DNA from: Brevirhabdus sp.
GTDB taxonomy: Bacteria > Pseudomonadota > Alphaproteobacteria > Rhodobacterales > Rhodobacteraceae
Direction: 5' to 3'
Assembly (NCBI GenBank): GCA_024637315.1
Contig: JAGXFH010000042.1
Span: forward strand, 1 to 64,000
DNA length: 64,000 nt
In this document: one piece after another, positions 28,739 through 38,348 of the stretch
How the letters are laid out: every line of letters starts with the position of its first letter
Position numbering within the stretch: position 1 is the stretch's first letter
Made by a program: the position numbers and the translations under genes
The notes under the pieces: model-generated
Told to the model about the DNA's origin: nothing
The model's database searches: none
What the model saw: the letters and a program-made list of their open reading frames with translations, nothing else

Positions 28739-30261
28739 CAGCTTGCCTCCGGTAGTTTGAATTTGCGCTTCTTTTTGCCACCGAACAGCGACCCTTCACT
28801 GATCCCGGTCGAACAGCCATTGCCATCGGTGAAACCGCAGCCGCCACGAATATCCATCGCTTCTTCCTTGGTTTCGCGATGCGAGGTGGGGATCACGAAA
28901 CGGTCCTCGTAGTCGGCGATCGCCATGATCTTGTACATGTCTTCGATCATCCGCCCCGACATGCCGACGCGGGCCGCGATGCCTTCGTCGATCACGCCGT
29001 CCACGGTCTTTGACCGCATGTAGGCGCGCATCGCCAGCATCCGTTCCAGCGCCGAGATGACCGGCGCATCGTCGCCCGCGGTCAGCATGTTGGCCAGGTA
29101 ACGCACCGGTATGCGCAGGGACCGTACATCGGGCATCTGGCCGTCATGACCGATCTGCCCTGCCTCTGCGGCGTTCTGGATCGGGGACAGCGGCGGCACA
29201 TACCAGACCATCGGCAGGGTGCGGTATTCGGGATGCAGCGGGAAGGCGATCTTCCAGTCCATCGCCATCTTCCAGACCGGGCTGCGCTTGGCGGCTTCGA
29301 TCCAGTCGGCGGGCACGCCATCGGCCAGCGCCTGCTTCTGGACACCCGGGTCATTGGGGTCGAGGAAGATATCCAGTTGCGCCTGATAAAGATCCTTCTC
29401 GTCTGGCGCGCTTGCCGCCTCTGCGATCCGATCGGCATCGTAAAGAATCACGCCAAGATAGCGGATCCGTCCGACACAGGTTTCCGAACAGACCGTGGGG
29501 TTGCCGCTTTCGATCCGCGGATAGCAGAACGTGCATTTCTCGGATTTGCCGCTTTCCCAGTTGTAGTAGATCTTCTTGTACGGACAGCCCGAGATGCACA
29601 TCCGCCAGCCACGGCATTTTTCCTGGTCGATCAGCACGATGCCGTCCTCTTCGCGCTTGTAGATCGCGCCAGAGGGGCAGGAGGCCGAGCAGGTCGGATT
29701 CAGGCAATGCTCGCAAAGACGCGGCAGGTACATCATGAAGGTATTCTCGTACTCTCCATAGATCTCCTTCTGGATGCCCTCGAAGTTGTAGTCCTGCGAT
29801 CGCTTGGCGAATTCGCCGCCGAGGATCTCTTCCCAATTCGGACCCCAGACGATCTTGTCCATCCGCTCGCCGGTGATCTTCGACCGGGCCTGCGCGGTCG
29901 GGAAGTGGTCCATCTCGGGGGCCGACTTCAGGTGGTCGTAGTCGAAATCGAAGGGCTCGTAATAGTCGTCGATCTCGGGCATGTCCGGGTTGCCGAAGAT
30001 GTTGGCCAGGATGCGCCACTTGGCGCCCTGCTTTGGATGCAGCTTGCCGCCGCCGGTCCGGGTCCAGCCGCCATTCCAGCGCTTCTGGTTCTCCCAATCC
30101 TTGGGGTAACCTATGCCGGGCTTGGTTTCGACGTTGTTGAACCACGCGTATTCAACACCGTCACGGCTGGTCCAGACGTTCTTGCAGGTCACGGAACAGG
30201 TGTGACAGCCGATGCACTTGTCCAGGTTCAGCACCTTGCCGATTTGCGCACGAATTCTCAT
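28738..30261 (-). CDS. narH: Respiratory nitrate reductase beta subunit
   Basis: This is the iron-sulphur electron conduit between NarI and NarG, 507 residues, cytoplasmic face. Four cysteine groups are visible: CIGCHTCSVTC at about 16-26, CEHCLNPTCSASC near 183-195, CRGWRMCISGC near 216-226 and CTFC...CSETC near 243-263. The Trp in the third group is the mark of the [3Fe-4S] centre in NarH. The start overlaps narG by ATGA. Length and motifs match the family, with no damage. Confidence 0.96.
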   Translation of the reverse strand: MRIRAQIGKVLNLDKCIGCHTCSVTCKNVWTSRDGVEYAWFNNVETKPGIGYPKDWENQKRWNGGWTRTGGGKLHPKQGAKWRILANIFGNPDMPEIDDYYEPFDFDYDHLKSAPEMDHFPTAQARSKITGERMDKIVWGPNWEEILGGEFAKRSQDYNFEGIQKEIYGEYENTFMMYLPRLCEHCLNPTCSASCPSGAIYKREEDGIVLIDQEKCRGWRMCISGCPYKKIYYNWESGKSEKCTFCYPRIESGNPTVCSETCVGRIRYLGVILYDADRIAEAASAPDEKDLYQAQLDIFLDPNDPGVQKQALADGVPADWIEAAKRSPVWKMAMDWKIAFPLHPEYRTLPMVWYVPPLSPIQNAAEAGQIGHDGQMPDVRSLRIPVRYLANMLTAGDDAPVISALERMLAMRAYMRSKTVDGVIDEGIAARVGMSGRMIEDMYKIMAIADYEDRFVIPTSHRETKEEAMDIRGGCGFTDGNGCSTGISEGSLFGGKKKRKFKLPEAS

Positions 30262-33200
30262 TCCGCTGCCTCCTTGGTCTTCGCGGGCTGATCCAGCCAG
30301 TCCACCTTGTTCATTTTTCGGACCACGACGAATTCATCACGGTTCGATCCGACCGTGCCGTAATAGTTGAAGCCGTAGCTTAGCTGCGCATAGCCACCGA
30401 TCATGTGCGTCGGCTTCAAAACCGCGCGCGTGACCGAGTTGTGGATGCCGCCGCGCCGCCCGGTCCGCTCTGACCCAGGCGTGTTCACGATCTTCTCTTG
30501 GGCGTGGTACATGTAGGTCGTGCCCTGCTTCAGCCGCTGGCTGACGACCGCCCGCGCGGTCAATGCGCCGTTGGTGTTGTAAAGCTCGATCCAGTCGTTA
30601 TCGACAATCCCTGCGGTCTTGGCATCAATTTCGGAAATCCACACGACCGGGCCACCGCGGTTCAGCGTCAGCATGTGCAGGTTGTCCGAATAGGTGGAAT
30701 GGATGCCCCATTTCTGGTGCGGCGTGATGAAGTTCAGCACCACATGCGGCGTGCCATTCTGCTCGTCGGTATTGACCTCTTTGGTGATGGTCTTCAGGTC
30801 GACCGGAGGCCGGTAAAGGCAGAACCCCTCGCCGAAGGCCCGCATCCAAAGATGGTCCTGATAAAGCTGCTGCCGCCCGGTCAGCGTCCGCCACGGGATC
30901 AACTCGTGGACATTCGTGTAACCGGCATTGTAGCAGACATGCTCGCTTTCGATGCCTGACCAGGTCGGGGACGAGATGATCTTGCGCGGTTGCGCCGCGA
31001 TGTCGTGGAACCGGATCTTCTCATCCTCTTTCGGCCGCGCCAGATGCGCGTGCTCTCGCCCGGTCGCCTTGCCAAGTTGTTCCCAGGCCCTGACGGCAAC
31101 TTCGCCATTGGTTTCGGGGGCCAGCATCAGGATCATCTCGCAGGCGTCGATCGCAGTGTCGAGCTTCGCCATACCCTGCGACACACCCTCGTCCAGCACC
31201 ACGCCGTTGAGGTCACGCAGATGCTGCACCTCGATCTCGGTGTTCCAGGTGATTCCCTTGCCGCCATTGCCGAGTTTGTCCAGCAATGGCCCGATTGAAG
31301 TGAACTTCTTGTAGAGGTTCGGATAGTCACGCTCGACCGCAATGAAATTCGGCGCCGTCTTGCCGGGGATCAGGTCGCATTCGCCCTTCTTCCAGTCCTT
31401 CACATGGTCCTGCGCGATCTCGCCGGGCGTATCATGCAGGATCGGCAGCGCCACGACGTCGGTTTCCGTGCCAAGGATCTCGGGCGCGACTTCAGAGAAT
31501 TTCTTGGCAATAGCCTTGAAGATCTCCCAGTCGGACTTCGACTCGTAGGCCGGGTTCACCGCCGCTTGCAGCGGGTGGATGAAAGGATGCATGTCGCTGG
31601 TGTTCAGGTCGTCCTTCTCGTACCAGCTTGCCGTCGGCAGAACGATGTCGGAATAGACGCAGGTCGTGGACATCCGGAAGTCGATGGTGACCAGAAGATC
31701 CAGCTTGCCGCGCGGTGCTTCGTCATGCCAGACAGCCTCTTTGCAGGTGACGCCGGCCTCTTCCCGCAGGTCATGGCCCAGAACACCGTTGTCGGTGCCC
31801 AAAAGGTGCTTGAGGAAATATTCATGCCCCTTGCCGCTGGATCCCAGCAGGTTCGACCGCCAGATGAACAGGTTGCGCGGCCAGTTTTCCGGCGCATCGG
31901 GATCCTCGCAGGACATCTGCAGTTCACCGGACTTGAGCTGCTCGGCGACGTAAGGCGCAATCTCCTTGCCGGCCTTCTTGGCGGCCTTCGCCACCTCCAG
32001 CGGGTTGGTCTTGAACTGCGGCGCTGACGGCAGCCAGCCCATCCGCTCGGCGCGGATGTTGTAGTCGATCAGGCTGGCATCCCAGTCGCCCTCGGGCGCG
32101 GTCGGCGACAGGATCTCGCGCACATTCACCGTCTCGTATCGCCACTGATCGGTATGCGCATACCAGGCGCTGGTCGAGTTCATGTGCCGCGGCGGGCGGC
32201 TCCAATCGAGCGCGAAGGCCAAGGGTTGCCAGCCGGTTTGCGGGCGCAACTTCTCCTGCCCCACATAGTGGCTCCAGCCACCGCCCGACTGGCCCACGCA
32301 ACCGCACATCACCAGCATGTTGATGATGCCGCGATAGGTCATGTCCATGTGGTACCAGTGGTTGATCCCGGCCCCAAGGATGACCATCGACTTGCCTTGC
32401 GTCTTCTCGGCATTCAGCGCGAATTCGCGGGCCACCGTGATGATCTTGTCGCGGGAGACACCGGTGATCTTCTCGGCCCAGGCAGGGGTGTAGGGCATGT
32501 CGTCGTCATAGGACTTCGCCGCCCATTCACCGCCCAGACCCCGGTCGAGCCCATAGTTGGCGCAGAAAAGGTCAAAGACCGTGGCCACCATCGCCTCGCC
32601 ATCAGCCAGCTTCAGCCGCTTCACCGGCAGATCGCGGGTCAGCACGTCGGGATGCTCGCACTTGACGAAATTGGAACTGGCGGCACCGCCAAAATACGGG
32701 AAATCGACGCCAACGACCTCGTCGTGGTCATCGTCCAGTATCAGTGACAGTTTCAGATCGGTCGTGGTCTCTCCGGCGCGTTCCTCCAGGTTCCACTCGC
32801 CTTGCTCACCCCAACGGAAGCCGACCGAACCGTTCGGCGCCACGATATCCTTCGACTTCGCGTCAAAGGCCACCGTCTTCCATTCCGGATTGTTCTTCTC
32901 GCCCAGCTTGTCGCTGAAATCGTCGGCACGAACGAACCGTCCGGGGACCAGCTTGCCGTCCTTTTCCTCCAACCGCACCAGCATCGGCATGTCAGTATAT
33001 TTGCGGCAGTAATCCTCGAAGTACTCGGCCTGACGGTCGAGGTGGAACTCGCGCAGGATCACATGGCCCATCGCCATCGCCAGCGCACTGTCGGTACCCT
33101 GTTTCGGGGCCAGCCAGATATCGCCGAACTTGGCGGCCTCGGAATAGTCCGGGCAGATCACCGCGGACTTGGTGCCGCGATACCGCGCCTCTGTATAGAA

Positions 33201-33998
33201 ATGCGCATCAGGCGTCCGGGTCTGCGGCACGTTCGAGCCCCACAGAAGCAGGAAGCCCGAATTGTACCAGTCGGCGCTTTCCGGCACGTCGGTCTGCTCG
33301 CCCCAGGTCTGAGGAGATGCGGGCGGCAGGTCGCAGTACCAGTCATAAAAGCTCATGCAGACACCGCCGAGCAGCGACAGATAGCGGCTGCCAGCGGCAT
33401 AGCTTACCATCGACATCGCCGGGATCGGCGAAAAGCCGAACACTCGGTCCGGGCCATAGGTCTTGGCGGTATAGGCGTTAGCGGCGGCGATGATCTCGGT
33501 CGCCTCGTCCCATGTTGCGCGAACGAAACCACCTTTGCCGCGGGTCTGGACGTAAGAAGCGCGCAGAACCGGATCTTCTTGCAATGCCTTCCAGGCGGCG
33601 GCAGGGCTCATCGACTCGCGCATCCGGCGCCAGGCCTTCATCAGCCGGCCACGCACCAGCGGGTTCTTCACCCGGTTGGCGGAATAGAGATACCAGCTGT
33701 AGCTCGCCCCACGCGCGCACCCACGCGGCTCGTGGTTCGGCATGCCGGGCCGGGTGCGCGGATAGTCAGTCTGCTGCGTCTCCCAAGTTACGATGCCAGA
33801 TTTGACGTAGATCTTCCACGAACACGACCCGGTGCAGTTCACCCCGTGAGTCGAGCGCACGATCTTGTCGTGCCGCCAGCGGTTCCGGTAGGTATCTTCC
33901 CAGTCTCGGTTCTCGCGCGTGACCTGACCATGGCCATCCGAGAAAGTCTCAAGTTGCTTGGACTGGAAGAAGTTCAGTCTATCGAGCAGGTGGCTCAT
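30258..33998 (-). CDS. narG: Respiratory nitrate reductase alpha subunit
   Basis: This is the catalytic subunit reducing nitrate to nitrite on a bis-MGD molybdenum centre at the cytoplasmic face. It has 1246 residues, the usual size. The N-terminal FS0 cluster motif is visible as HGVNCTGSCSW (about 53-63) with a further Cys in EPRGCARGAS near 92. The N-terminus keeps the family's short helical tail (MSHLLDRLNFF) rather than a Tat signal. WGSNVPQTRTPDAHF near 253 and GQSGGGWSHYVGQEKLRPQTGW near 574 are cofactor-binding landmarks. A GAGGAGAGAG ribosome site precedes the ATG, and a stable hairpin separates it from narK. Confidence 0.97.
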   Translation of the reverse strand: MSHLLDRLNFFQSKQLETFSDGHGQVTRENRDWEDTYRNRWRHDKIVRSTHGVNCTGSCSWKIYVKSGIVTWETQQTDYPRTRPGMPNHEPRGCARGASYSWYLYSANRVKNPLVRGRLMKAWRRMRESMSPAAAWKALQEDPVLRASYVQTRGKGGFVRATWDEATEIIAAANAYTAKTYGPDRVFGFSPIPAMSMVSYAAGSRYLSLLGGVCMSFYDWYCDLPPASPQTWGEQTDVPESADWYNSGFLLLWGSNVPQTRTPDAHFYTEARYRGTKSAVICPDYSEAAKFGDIWLAPKQGTDSALAMAMGHVILREFHLDRQAEYFEDYCRKYTDMPMLVRLEEKDGKLVPGRFVRADDFSDKLGEKNNPEWKTVAFDAKSKDIVAPNGSVGFRWGEQGEWNLEERAGETTTDLKLSLILDDDHDEVVGVDFPYFGGAASSNFVKCEHPDVLTRDLPVKRLKLADGEAMVATVFDLFCANYGLDRGLGGEWAAKSYDDDMPYTPAWAEKITGVSRDKIITVAREFALNAEKTQGKSMVILGAGINHWYHMDMTYRGIINMLVMCGCVGQSGGGWSHYVGQEKLRPQTGWQPLAFALDWSRPPRHMNSTSAWYAHTDQWRYETVNVREILSPTAPEGDWDASLIDYNIRAERMGWLPSAPQFKTNPLEVAKAAKKAGKEIAPYVAEQLKSGELQMSCEDPDAPENWPRNLFIWRSNLLGSSGKGHEYFLKHLLGTDNGVLGHDLREEAGVTCKEAVWHDEAPRGKLDLLVTIDFRMSTTCVYSDIVLPTASWYEKDDLNTSDMHPFIHPLQAAVNPAYESKSDWEIFKAIAKKFSEVAPEILGTETDVVALPILHDTPGEIAQDHVKDWKKGECDLIPGKTAPNFIAVERDYPNLYKKFTSIGPLLDKLGNGGKGITWNTEIEVQHLRDLNGVVLDEGVSQGMAKLDTAIDACEMILMLAPETNGEVAVRAWEQLGKATGREHAHLARPKEDEKIRFHDIAAQPRKIISSPTWSGIESEHVCYNAGYTNVHELIPWRTLTGRQQLYQDHLWMRAFGEGFCLYRPPVDLKTITKEVNTDEQNGTPHVVLNFITPHQKWGIHSTYSDNLHMLTLNRGGPVVWISEIDAKTAGIVDNDWIELYNTNGALTARAVVSQRLKQGTTYMYHAQEKIVNTPGSERTGRRGGIHNSVTRAVLKPTHMIGGYAQLSYGFNYYGTVGSNRDEFVVVRKMNKVDWLDQPAKTKEAAE

Positions 33999-34021
33999 GT
34001 CTCTCTCCTCAAAATGTATGG

Positions 34022-34046
34022 GGGCCGCCGGTTCGTCCGGCGGCCC
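34022..34046 (-). terminator. Hairpin between narK and narG
   Basis: GGGCCGCCGG (34022-34031) and CCGGCGGCCC (34037-34046) pair perfectly around a 5-base loop. On the minus strand it follows the narK stop (34055) and is not followed by a T-run, so it is more likely an mRNA-processing or stabilising element, or a weak attenuator, than a full terminator. Confidence 0.6.
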
Positions 34047-34054
34047 GGATCAGT

Positions 34055-36742
34055 TCAGCATGGCACCGGTGCGTTGCGGCGGGCATAGTACCACCAGGTC
34101 AGCACGGTACAGATCGCGTAGAAGAAGCCGAAACCCCACAGTGCCATCTCGGGTCCGCCAGTCATGGCGATCGAGGTGCCGTAGCTTTTCGGGATGAAGA
34201 ATGCCCCGTAAGCGGCGATGGCAGAGGTGAAGGCGATGATCGCGGCGCTTTCACGCTCGACCTGCTTCTGGCTTGCCGCCGCATTCAACGATGGCATCAG
34301 TCGCGGCACTTCCTGTTTCATGATCGAGGGGATCATCTGGAAGGTCGAGGCATTGCCGACTCCGGTCAGGAAGAACAGTGCCATGAAGCAGGCGAAGAAC
34401 AGCCAGAAGTTGCCGCCCGACCCGTTCAGGGGCAGGAATTGCAGCACTCCGAAGACCGCGATCATCATGCCGACGAACACCCAAAGCGTCACCCGCCCGC
34501 CGCCGAACTTGTCGGAAATCCAACCCGTCCCAGCGCGGCTCAGCGCCCCGACAAGCGGCCCGAGGAAGGCGTAGGACAGCGCGTTCACTTCCGGGAACTG
34601 CGTCTTCATCAGCAGCGGGAAGCCCGCCGAGTAGCCGATGAAGCTGCCGAACGTACCGGTATAAAGGATGCACATGATCCAGTTGTGAAAGCGCGAGAAG
34701 ATGATCGCCTGATCCGAGAAGCTGGACTTCGCCGAGGCGATATCGTTCATCCCCAGATAGGCGGCGATGGTCGCGATGACGATGAACGGTACCCAGACAA
34801 AGCCGGCGTTCTGCAGCCAAAGCTGGCCACCATCCGACAGTGGCTGCGGATCACCGCCGAGCGCCCCGAACACGCCGATCGTTATGACGATCGGCACAAG
34901 GAACTGCATCACCGACACGCCCAGATTGCCAAGCCCCGCATTCAGCGCCAGCGCGTTGCCCTTTTCAGCCTTCGGATAGAAGAAGCTGATATTGGCCATC
35001 GACGAGGCGAAGTTGCCACCGCCGAGTCCGCAAAGCAGCGCTAGCACCAGGAAGATCAGGAAGGGCGTCTCGGGGTTCTGTACCGCATAGCCGATGCCCA
35101 TTGCCGGCAGCAGCAGCGATGCGGTCGAAAGCGTCGTCCACAACCGGCCGCCAAAGATCGGCACCATGAAGCTGTAGAAGATCCGCAAGGTGGCGCCCGA
35201 AAGCCCTGGCAAGGCCGCCAGCCAGAACAGCTGGCTTTGGCTGAAGTCGAAGCCGATCGCGGGCAACCGCGCCACGACGACCGACCAGACCATCCACACC
35301 GAGAATGCCAGGAGCAGCGCCGGGATCGAGATCCACAGGTTGCGGCGCGCGATCTTGCGGCCTTTTGTGTCCCAGAATTCCTTGTTCTCGGGATCCCACT
35401 CGGTCAGCGTGGCCGCCGAGGGTTTGGCCGGGATCGGCATGCCTTTGAATTCCGGAAGTTCCGGAAGTGCGTCCATATCGCCCGGTGCTTCGGCCCGAGC
35501 CTCTTGCTCCATGTTGCGGATCGCCATGTGCATCCACAACAGCGCGATTCCGACAAGTCCGAAGAGGAAGGCGAAACAGGTCGTGTAAACGCCGGTCAAG
35601 TCCAGCAATGCGCCGAAGATGATCGGCAGGATGAACCCGCCGAGGCCGCCGATCATCCCCACAAGCCCGCCGACCGATCCGACATTGTCGGGATAGTAGA
35701 CCGGGATATGCTTGTAGACCGCTGCCTTGCCGAGGCTCATGAAAAAGCCCAGTGCGAAGATCGTCAGGATAAATGCGCCAAAGCCCATCTGTGTGGAAAA
35801 GCTGATCGTGCCGTCCTTGCCGTAAATCGTGTAATCGGTCGGCGGATAGGACAGCATGAACAACAGGATCAGCGAGAAGCCGAAGGTCCAGTACATCACC
35901 TTGCGCGCGCCGAACCGGTCGCTGAGGTGACCGCCATACGCGCGGAACAGGCTCGCCGACAGCGAGAAGGCCGCCGCCGCCATGCCGGCGGTGCGGATAT
36001 CGACATTGTAGACATCGACCATGTAGTGCGGCATCCACAGCGCCAGTGCGACGAACGCGCCGAACACGAAGAAGTAGTAGAGCGAGAAGCGCCAGACCTG
36101 CAGGTTCTGCAGCGGCTTCAGCTGCTGCATGATGGTGGGGGGTTTGATGCCTTGCGCGCGCAGCTTGGTGCGGACCGGATCGTCTTTTGCAAAGATGAAG
36201 AACACCACCGCCATGAGGCCAAGGACCAATGCCCAGACGTTGGCCACCGCTTCCCATCCGAACGCCACCATTACGAAAGGCGCGCCGAATTTGGTTACCG
36301 CGGCACCGACGTTGCCGGCCCCGAAGATCCCCAGGGCTGTGCCCTGCTTTTCACGTGGGAACCAGCGCGAAACATAGGCAACGCCGATGGCGAACGAGCC
36401 ACCGGCAAGGCCAACGCCCAGTGCGGCGACAAGGAACATCATGTAGGTGTCAGCAGCTGTGAGCAACCAGGTTGCAATCGCGGTCAGCGCCATCTGAAGC
36501 GAAAAGACCAGCCGCCCGCCGTATTGCTCGGTCCAGATTCCCAGGAGCAGCCGCGTCAGCGATCCGGTCAGTATCGGAGTCGCCACAAGGATACCGAATT
36601 CGGTCTCGTTCAGACCCAGCTCTTGTTTGATCTGGACGCCGATGATCGCGAAGATCGTCCATACGGCGAAACATAGTGTAAAGGCGACCGTAGATAGCCC
36701 CAAGGCCCTCGTCTGGTCCTGTCTTGGTACATCAGGACTCAT
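34055..36742 (-). CDS. narK: Fused nitrate/nitrite transporter NarK (NarK1-NarK2)
   Basis: This 895-residue protein holds two complete MFS transporters in one chain, as in Paracoccus NarK. Residues ~1-420 are NarK1-like (thought to be proton-coupled nitrate uptake) with the signature GLAGGSFAIGVAYVSRWFP at about 111-129. A soluble linker of about 50 residues follows. Residues ~470-895 are NarK2-like (thought to exchange nitrate for nitrite) with GLGGGNFASSMANISFFYP near 583-601. It is the first gene of the nar transcript, preceded by a ribosome site AAAGG and an FNR-type box at 36830-36843. Both halves look intact. Confidence 0.94.
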   Translation of the reverse strand: MSPDVPRQDQTRALGLSTVAFTLCFAVWTIFAIIGVQIKQELGLNETEFGILVATPILTGSLTRLLLGIWTEQYGGRLVFSLQMALTAIATWLLTAADTYMMFLVAALGVGLAGGSFAIGVAYVSRWFPREKQGTALGIFGAGNVGAAVTKFGAPFVMVAFGWEAVANVWALVLGLMAVVFFIFAKDDPVRTKLRAQGIKPPTIMQQLKPLQNLQVWRFSLYYFFVFGAFVALALWMPHYMVDVYNVDIRTAGMAAAAFSLSASLFRAYGGHLSDRFGARKVMYWTFGFSLILLFMLSYPPTDYTIYGKDGTISFSTQMGFGAFILTIFALGFFMSLGKAAVYKHIPVYYPDNVGSVGGLVGMIGGLGGFILPIIFGALLDLTGVYTTCFAFLFGLVGIALLWMHMAIRNMEQEARAEAPGDMDALPELPEFKGMPIPAKPSAATLTEWDPENKEFWDTKGRKIARRNLWISIPALLLAFSVWMVWSVVVARLPAIGFDFSQSQLFWLAALPGLSGATLRIFYSFMVPIFGGRLWTTLSTASLLLPAMGIGYAVQNPETPFLIFLVLALLCGLGGGNFASSMANISFFYPKAEKGNALALNAGLGNLGVSVMQFLVPIVITIGVFGALGGDPQPLSDGGQLWLQNAGFVWVPFIVIATIAAYLGMNDIASAKSSFSDQAIIFSRFHNWIMCILYTGTFGSFIGYSAGFPLLMKTQFPEVNALSYAFLGPLVGALSRAGTGWISDKFGGGRVTLWVFVGMMIAVFGVLQFLPLNGSGGNFWLFFACFMALFFLTGVGNASTFQMIPSIMKQEVPRLMPSLNAAASQKQVERESAAIIAFTSAIAAYGAFFIPKSYGTSIAMTGGPEMALWGFGFFYAICTVLTWWYYARRNAPVPC

Positions 36743-36829
36743 TGTTGTTACCTTTCTTGCTGCGTGATCCGCCCGGATACGGACAAAGTAATTCGCAGGG
36801 AGGAAAAGCAGGGCGGGACGGCGAAAAGG

Positions 36830-36843
36830 TTGATTCAGGTCAA
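36830..36843 (-). promoter_or_regulatory. FNR/NarR-type box upstream of narK
   Basis: TTGAT-TCAG-GTCAA matches the FNR-family TTGAT-N4-ATCAA with one mismatch. Its centre is about 94 bases from the narK ATG; class II spacing (-41.5) would place the transcription start near 36795, leaving a 53-base leader. It is the best candidate for anaerobic activation of the nar operon. Confidence 0.7.
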
Positions 36844-36964
36844 ATATCGCCGTAGGGGCAACGAAATAAACGCCAACTCCAGATATATCCGGCCCTCAAC
36901 CTGAATACTTGGTCTGGCAACTTTTGATCTTCACGACCGAGGTTGACATCACTCGCGCAATTGC

Positions 36965-36978
36965 TTGATGTTAATCAA
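36965..36978 (+). promoter_or_regulatory. Perfect FNR-type box near the narR start
   Basis: TTGAT-GTTA-ATCAA is a perfect FNR/CRP-family half-site pair. It lies inside the longest open frame of narR if that began at 36943, but upstream of the ATG at 37000. Its closeness to that ATG (centre 28 bases away) suggests control by repression or a very short leader, or a longer-range role at narK. Confidence 0.75.
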
Positions 36979-36999
36979 GACAAAGGGTACCGGGTCAAA

Positions 37000-37692
37000 A
37001 TGCGCGCGAACGACCAGACAGAAATCCGCGTCCTGCCGCTTTTTCGGAGCATGACAGAGGACGCCTTCGACAACCTGATGCGGGGGGCCTATGTGCAGAC
37101 CTTTCCGCCGCATGTCGATCTGATCGTGGAAGGCGATCCGTGCGATTTCTTCCACATCGTCATCGAGGGCAGCGTTGAGCTCTTTGCTGCCTGGAATGGC
37201 CGCGAGACCACGATGGCAACGGTGAGCCCGATCGCCAGCTTCATCCTCGCAGCGACGATCAAGGATGCGCCCTACCTGATGTCCGCCCGCACGATCGAGA
37301 AATCCCGCATCGTCCTGATCCCGTCGTCGGACGTGCGCGCCACATTTTCAACCGACCTCGCCTTTTCGCAGGCGATCGTCGACGAACTTGCCTCGTGCTA
37401 CCGCACGGTCGTCAAGAACTCGAAAGATCTGAAACTCCGCAGTTCGGTCGAGCGTCTGGCGAACTACCTGCTGCGCCAACAGCGCGATCAGGGCAACCGC
37501 TTCGATCTGCGGATGGAAAAACGCCGCCTTGCCTCTTATCTCGGCATGACGCCGGAGAACCTGTCGCGCTCGATCAAGGTGCTCAGGGCCTACGGGGTCG
37601 AAGTCGACGGCATGTCGGTCACGCTGACCCACATCGCCGATATTGAGAAACTTGCGAAACCCACACCGCTGATCGACGACAAAGACAGCTAG
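37000..37692 (+). CDS. narR: CRP/FNR-family regulator NarR
   Basis: This 230-residue regulator has a cyclic-nucleotide-like effector domain (about 15-125) and a C-terminal helix-turn-helix (about 175-210) with TPENLSRSIKVL; the E-x2-SR pattern reads TTGAT half-sites. It lacks the N-terminal cysteine cluster of FNR, having only two scattered Cys, so it should not sense oxygen by Fe-S. Paracoccus NarR, divergent from narK in the same way, is of this type and responds to nitrate/nitrite. The start at 37000 is preferred because the ATG at 36943 would put the FNR box inside coding sequence. The next ATG (37051) is possible. Confidence 0.85.
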   Translation: MRANDQTEIRVLPLFRSMTEDAFDNLMRGAYVQTFPPHVDLIVEGDPCDFFHIVIEGSVELFAAWNGRETTMATVSPIASFILAATIKDAPYLMSARTIEKSRIVLIPSSDVRATFSTDLAFSQAIVDELASCYRTVVKNSKDLKLRSSVERLANYLLRQQRDQGNRFDLRMEKRRLASYLGMTPENLSRSIKVLRAYGVEVDGMSVTLTHIADIEKLAKPTPLIDDKDS

Positions 37693-38348
37693 ACTGCATC
37701 CTGGGTCGTGATCTGCCGGATGATCTGGGGCAGATCGGCAAAGGCGCTGAACCGCGCAACATGCGGGATCGCGTCCAGCCCGGTCTTGCGATATCCCTCG
37801 GTAAACAGAACGAACGGCACCTCTGCACGCAAGGCGGTTTCGCTGTCCACTTCGCTGTCGCCGACAAAGACGCACGTCGCAACCCCCAGACCGTCCATTG
37901 TCGCGCGCAGCATCGCCGGGTCTGGCTTGCGCACCGGCAGGCTGTCGCCACCTGTGATCGCGCCGAAATGCGCGATCAGGTCGAGGGCGGTCAAGATCTC
38001 GCGGGTCGGTGCGGCCGGCTTGTTGGTGCAGATGCCCAGCCGCACCTCTGCCGCCAACACGCCCAGCGCGTCCGCAACGCCGGGATAGGTCCGCGTCAAC
38101 GCCACGGCGTCGGCTTCGTAGAGCCTGAGAAACGCCTTGACCAATCGGTCATGTTGCACCGTCGCCAGCCCCCGCGCCTCCATGATCCGCTGCACCAGAA
38201 CCGGAACGCCATTACCAATGAAGGAAGTGATTTCGGCCAGATCGAACCGGCCTGCGCCGAGTTGATCCATCAGCGCATTCGCCGCGCGGTGCAGATCCGG
38301 TGCACTGTCCACCAGCGTACCATCGAGGTCGAAAACGACCGCGGTCAC
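37689..38348 (-). CDS. gph: HAD phosphatase, phosphoglycolate phosphatase-like
   Basis: This 219-residue protein starts with GTG at 38348, which overlaps the stop of the dioxygenase gene (GTGA). HAD motif I is FDLDGTLVDSAP near the N-terminus, motif II ICTNKP at about 103-108, motif III includes KPDPAML near 137 and motif IV is FVGDSEVDSETA near 155-166. A helical C1 cap lies between motifs I and II. The closest well-known family is phosphoglycolate phosphatase, which removes 2-phosphoglycolate. Its stop shares CTAG with narR. It ends the fghA-to-gph operon, so a role with the neighbouring enzymes is also possible. Confidence 0.8.
   Translation of the reverse strand: MTAVVFDLDGTLVDSAPDLHRAANALMDQLGAGRFDLAEITSFIGNGVPVLVQRIMEARGLATVQHDRLVKAFLRLYEADAVALTRTYPGVADALGVLAAEVRLGICTNKPAAPTREILTALDLIAHFGAITGGDSLPVRKPDPAMLRATMDGLGVATCVFVGDSEVDSETALRAEVPFVLFTEGYRKTGLDAIPHVARFSAFADLPQIIRQITTQDAV

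Noticed and set aside
36943-36999. Longer narR start at 36943
   Set aside because: It would place a perfect FNR box inside coding sequence, and the added residues have no family match.
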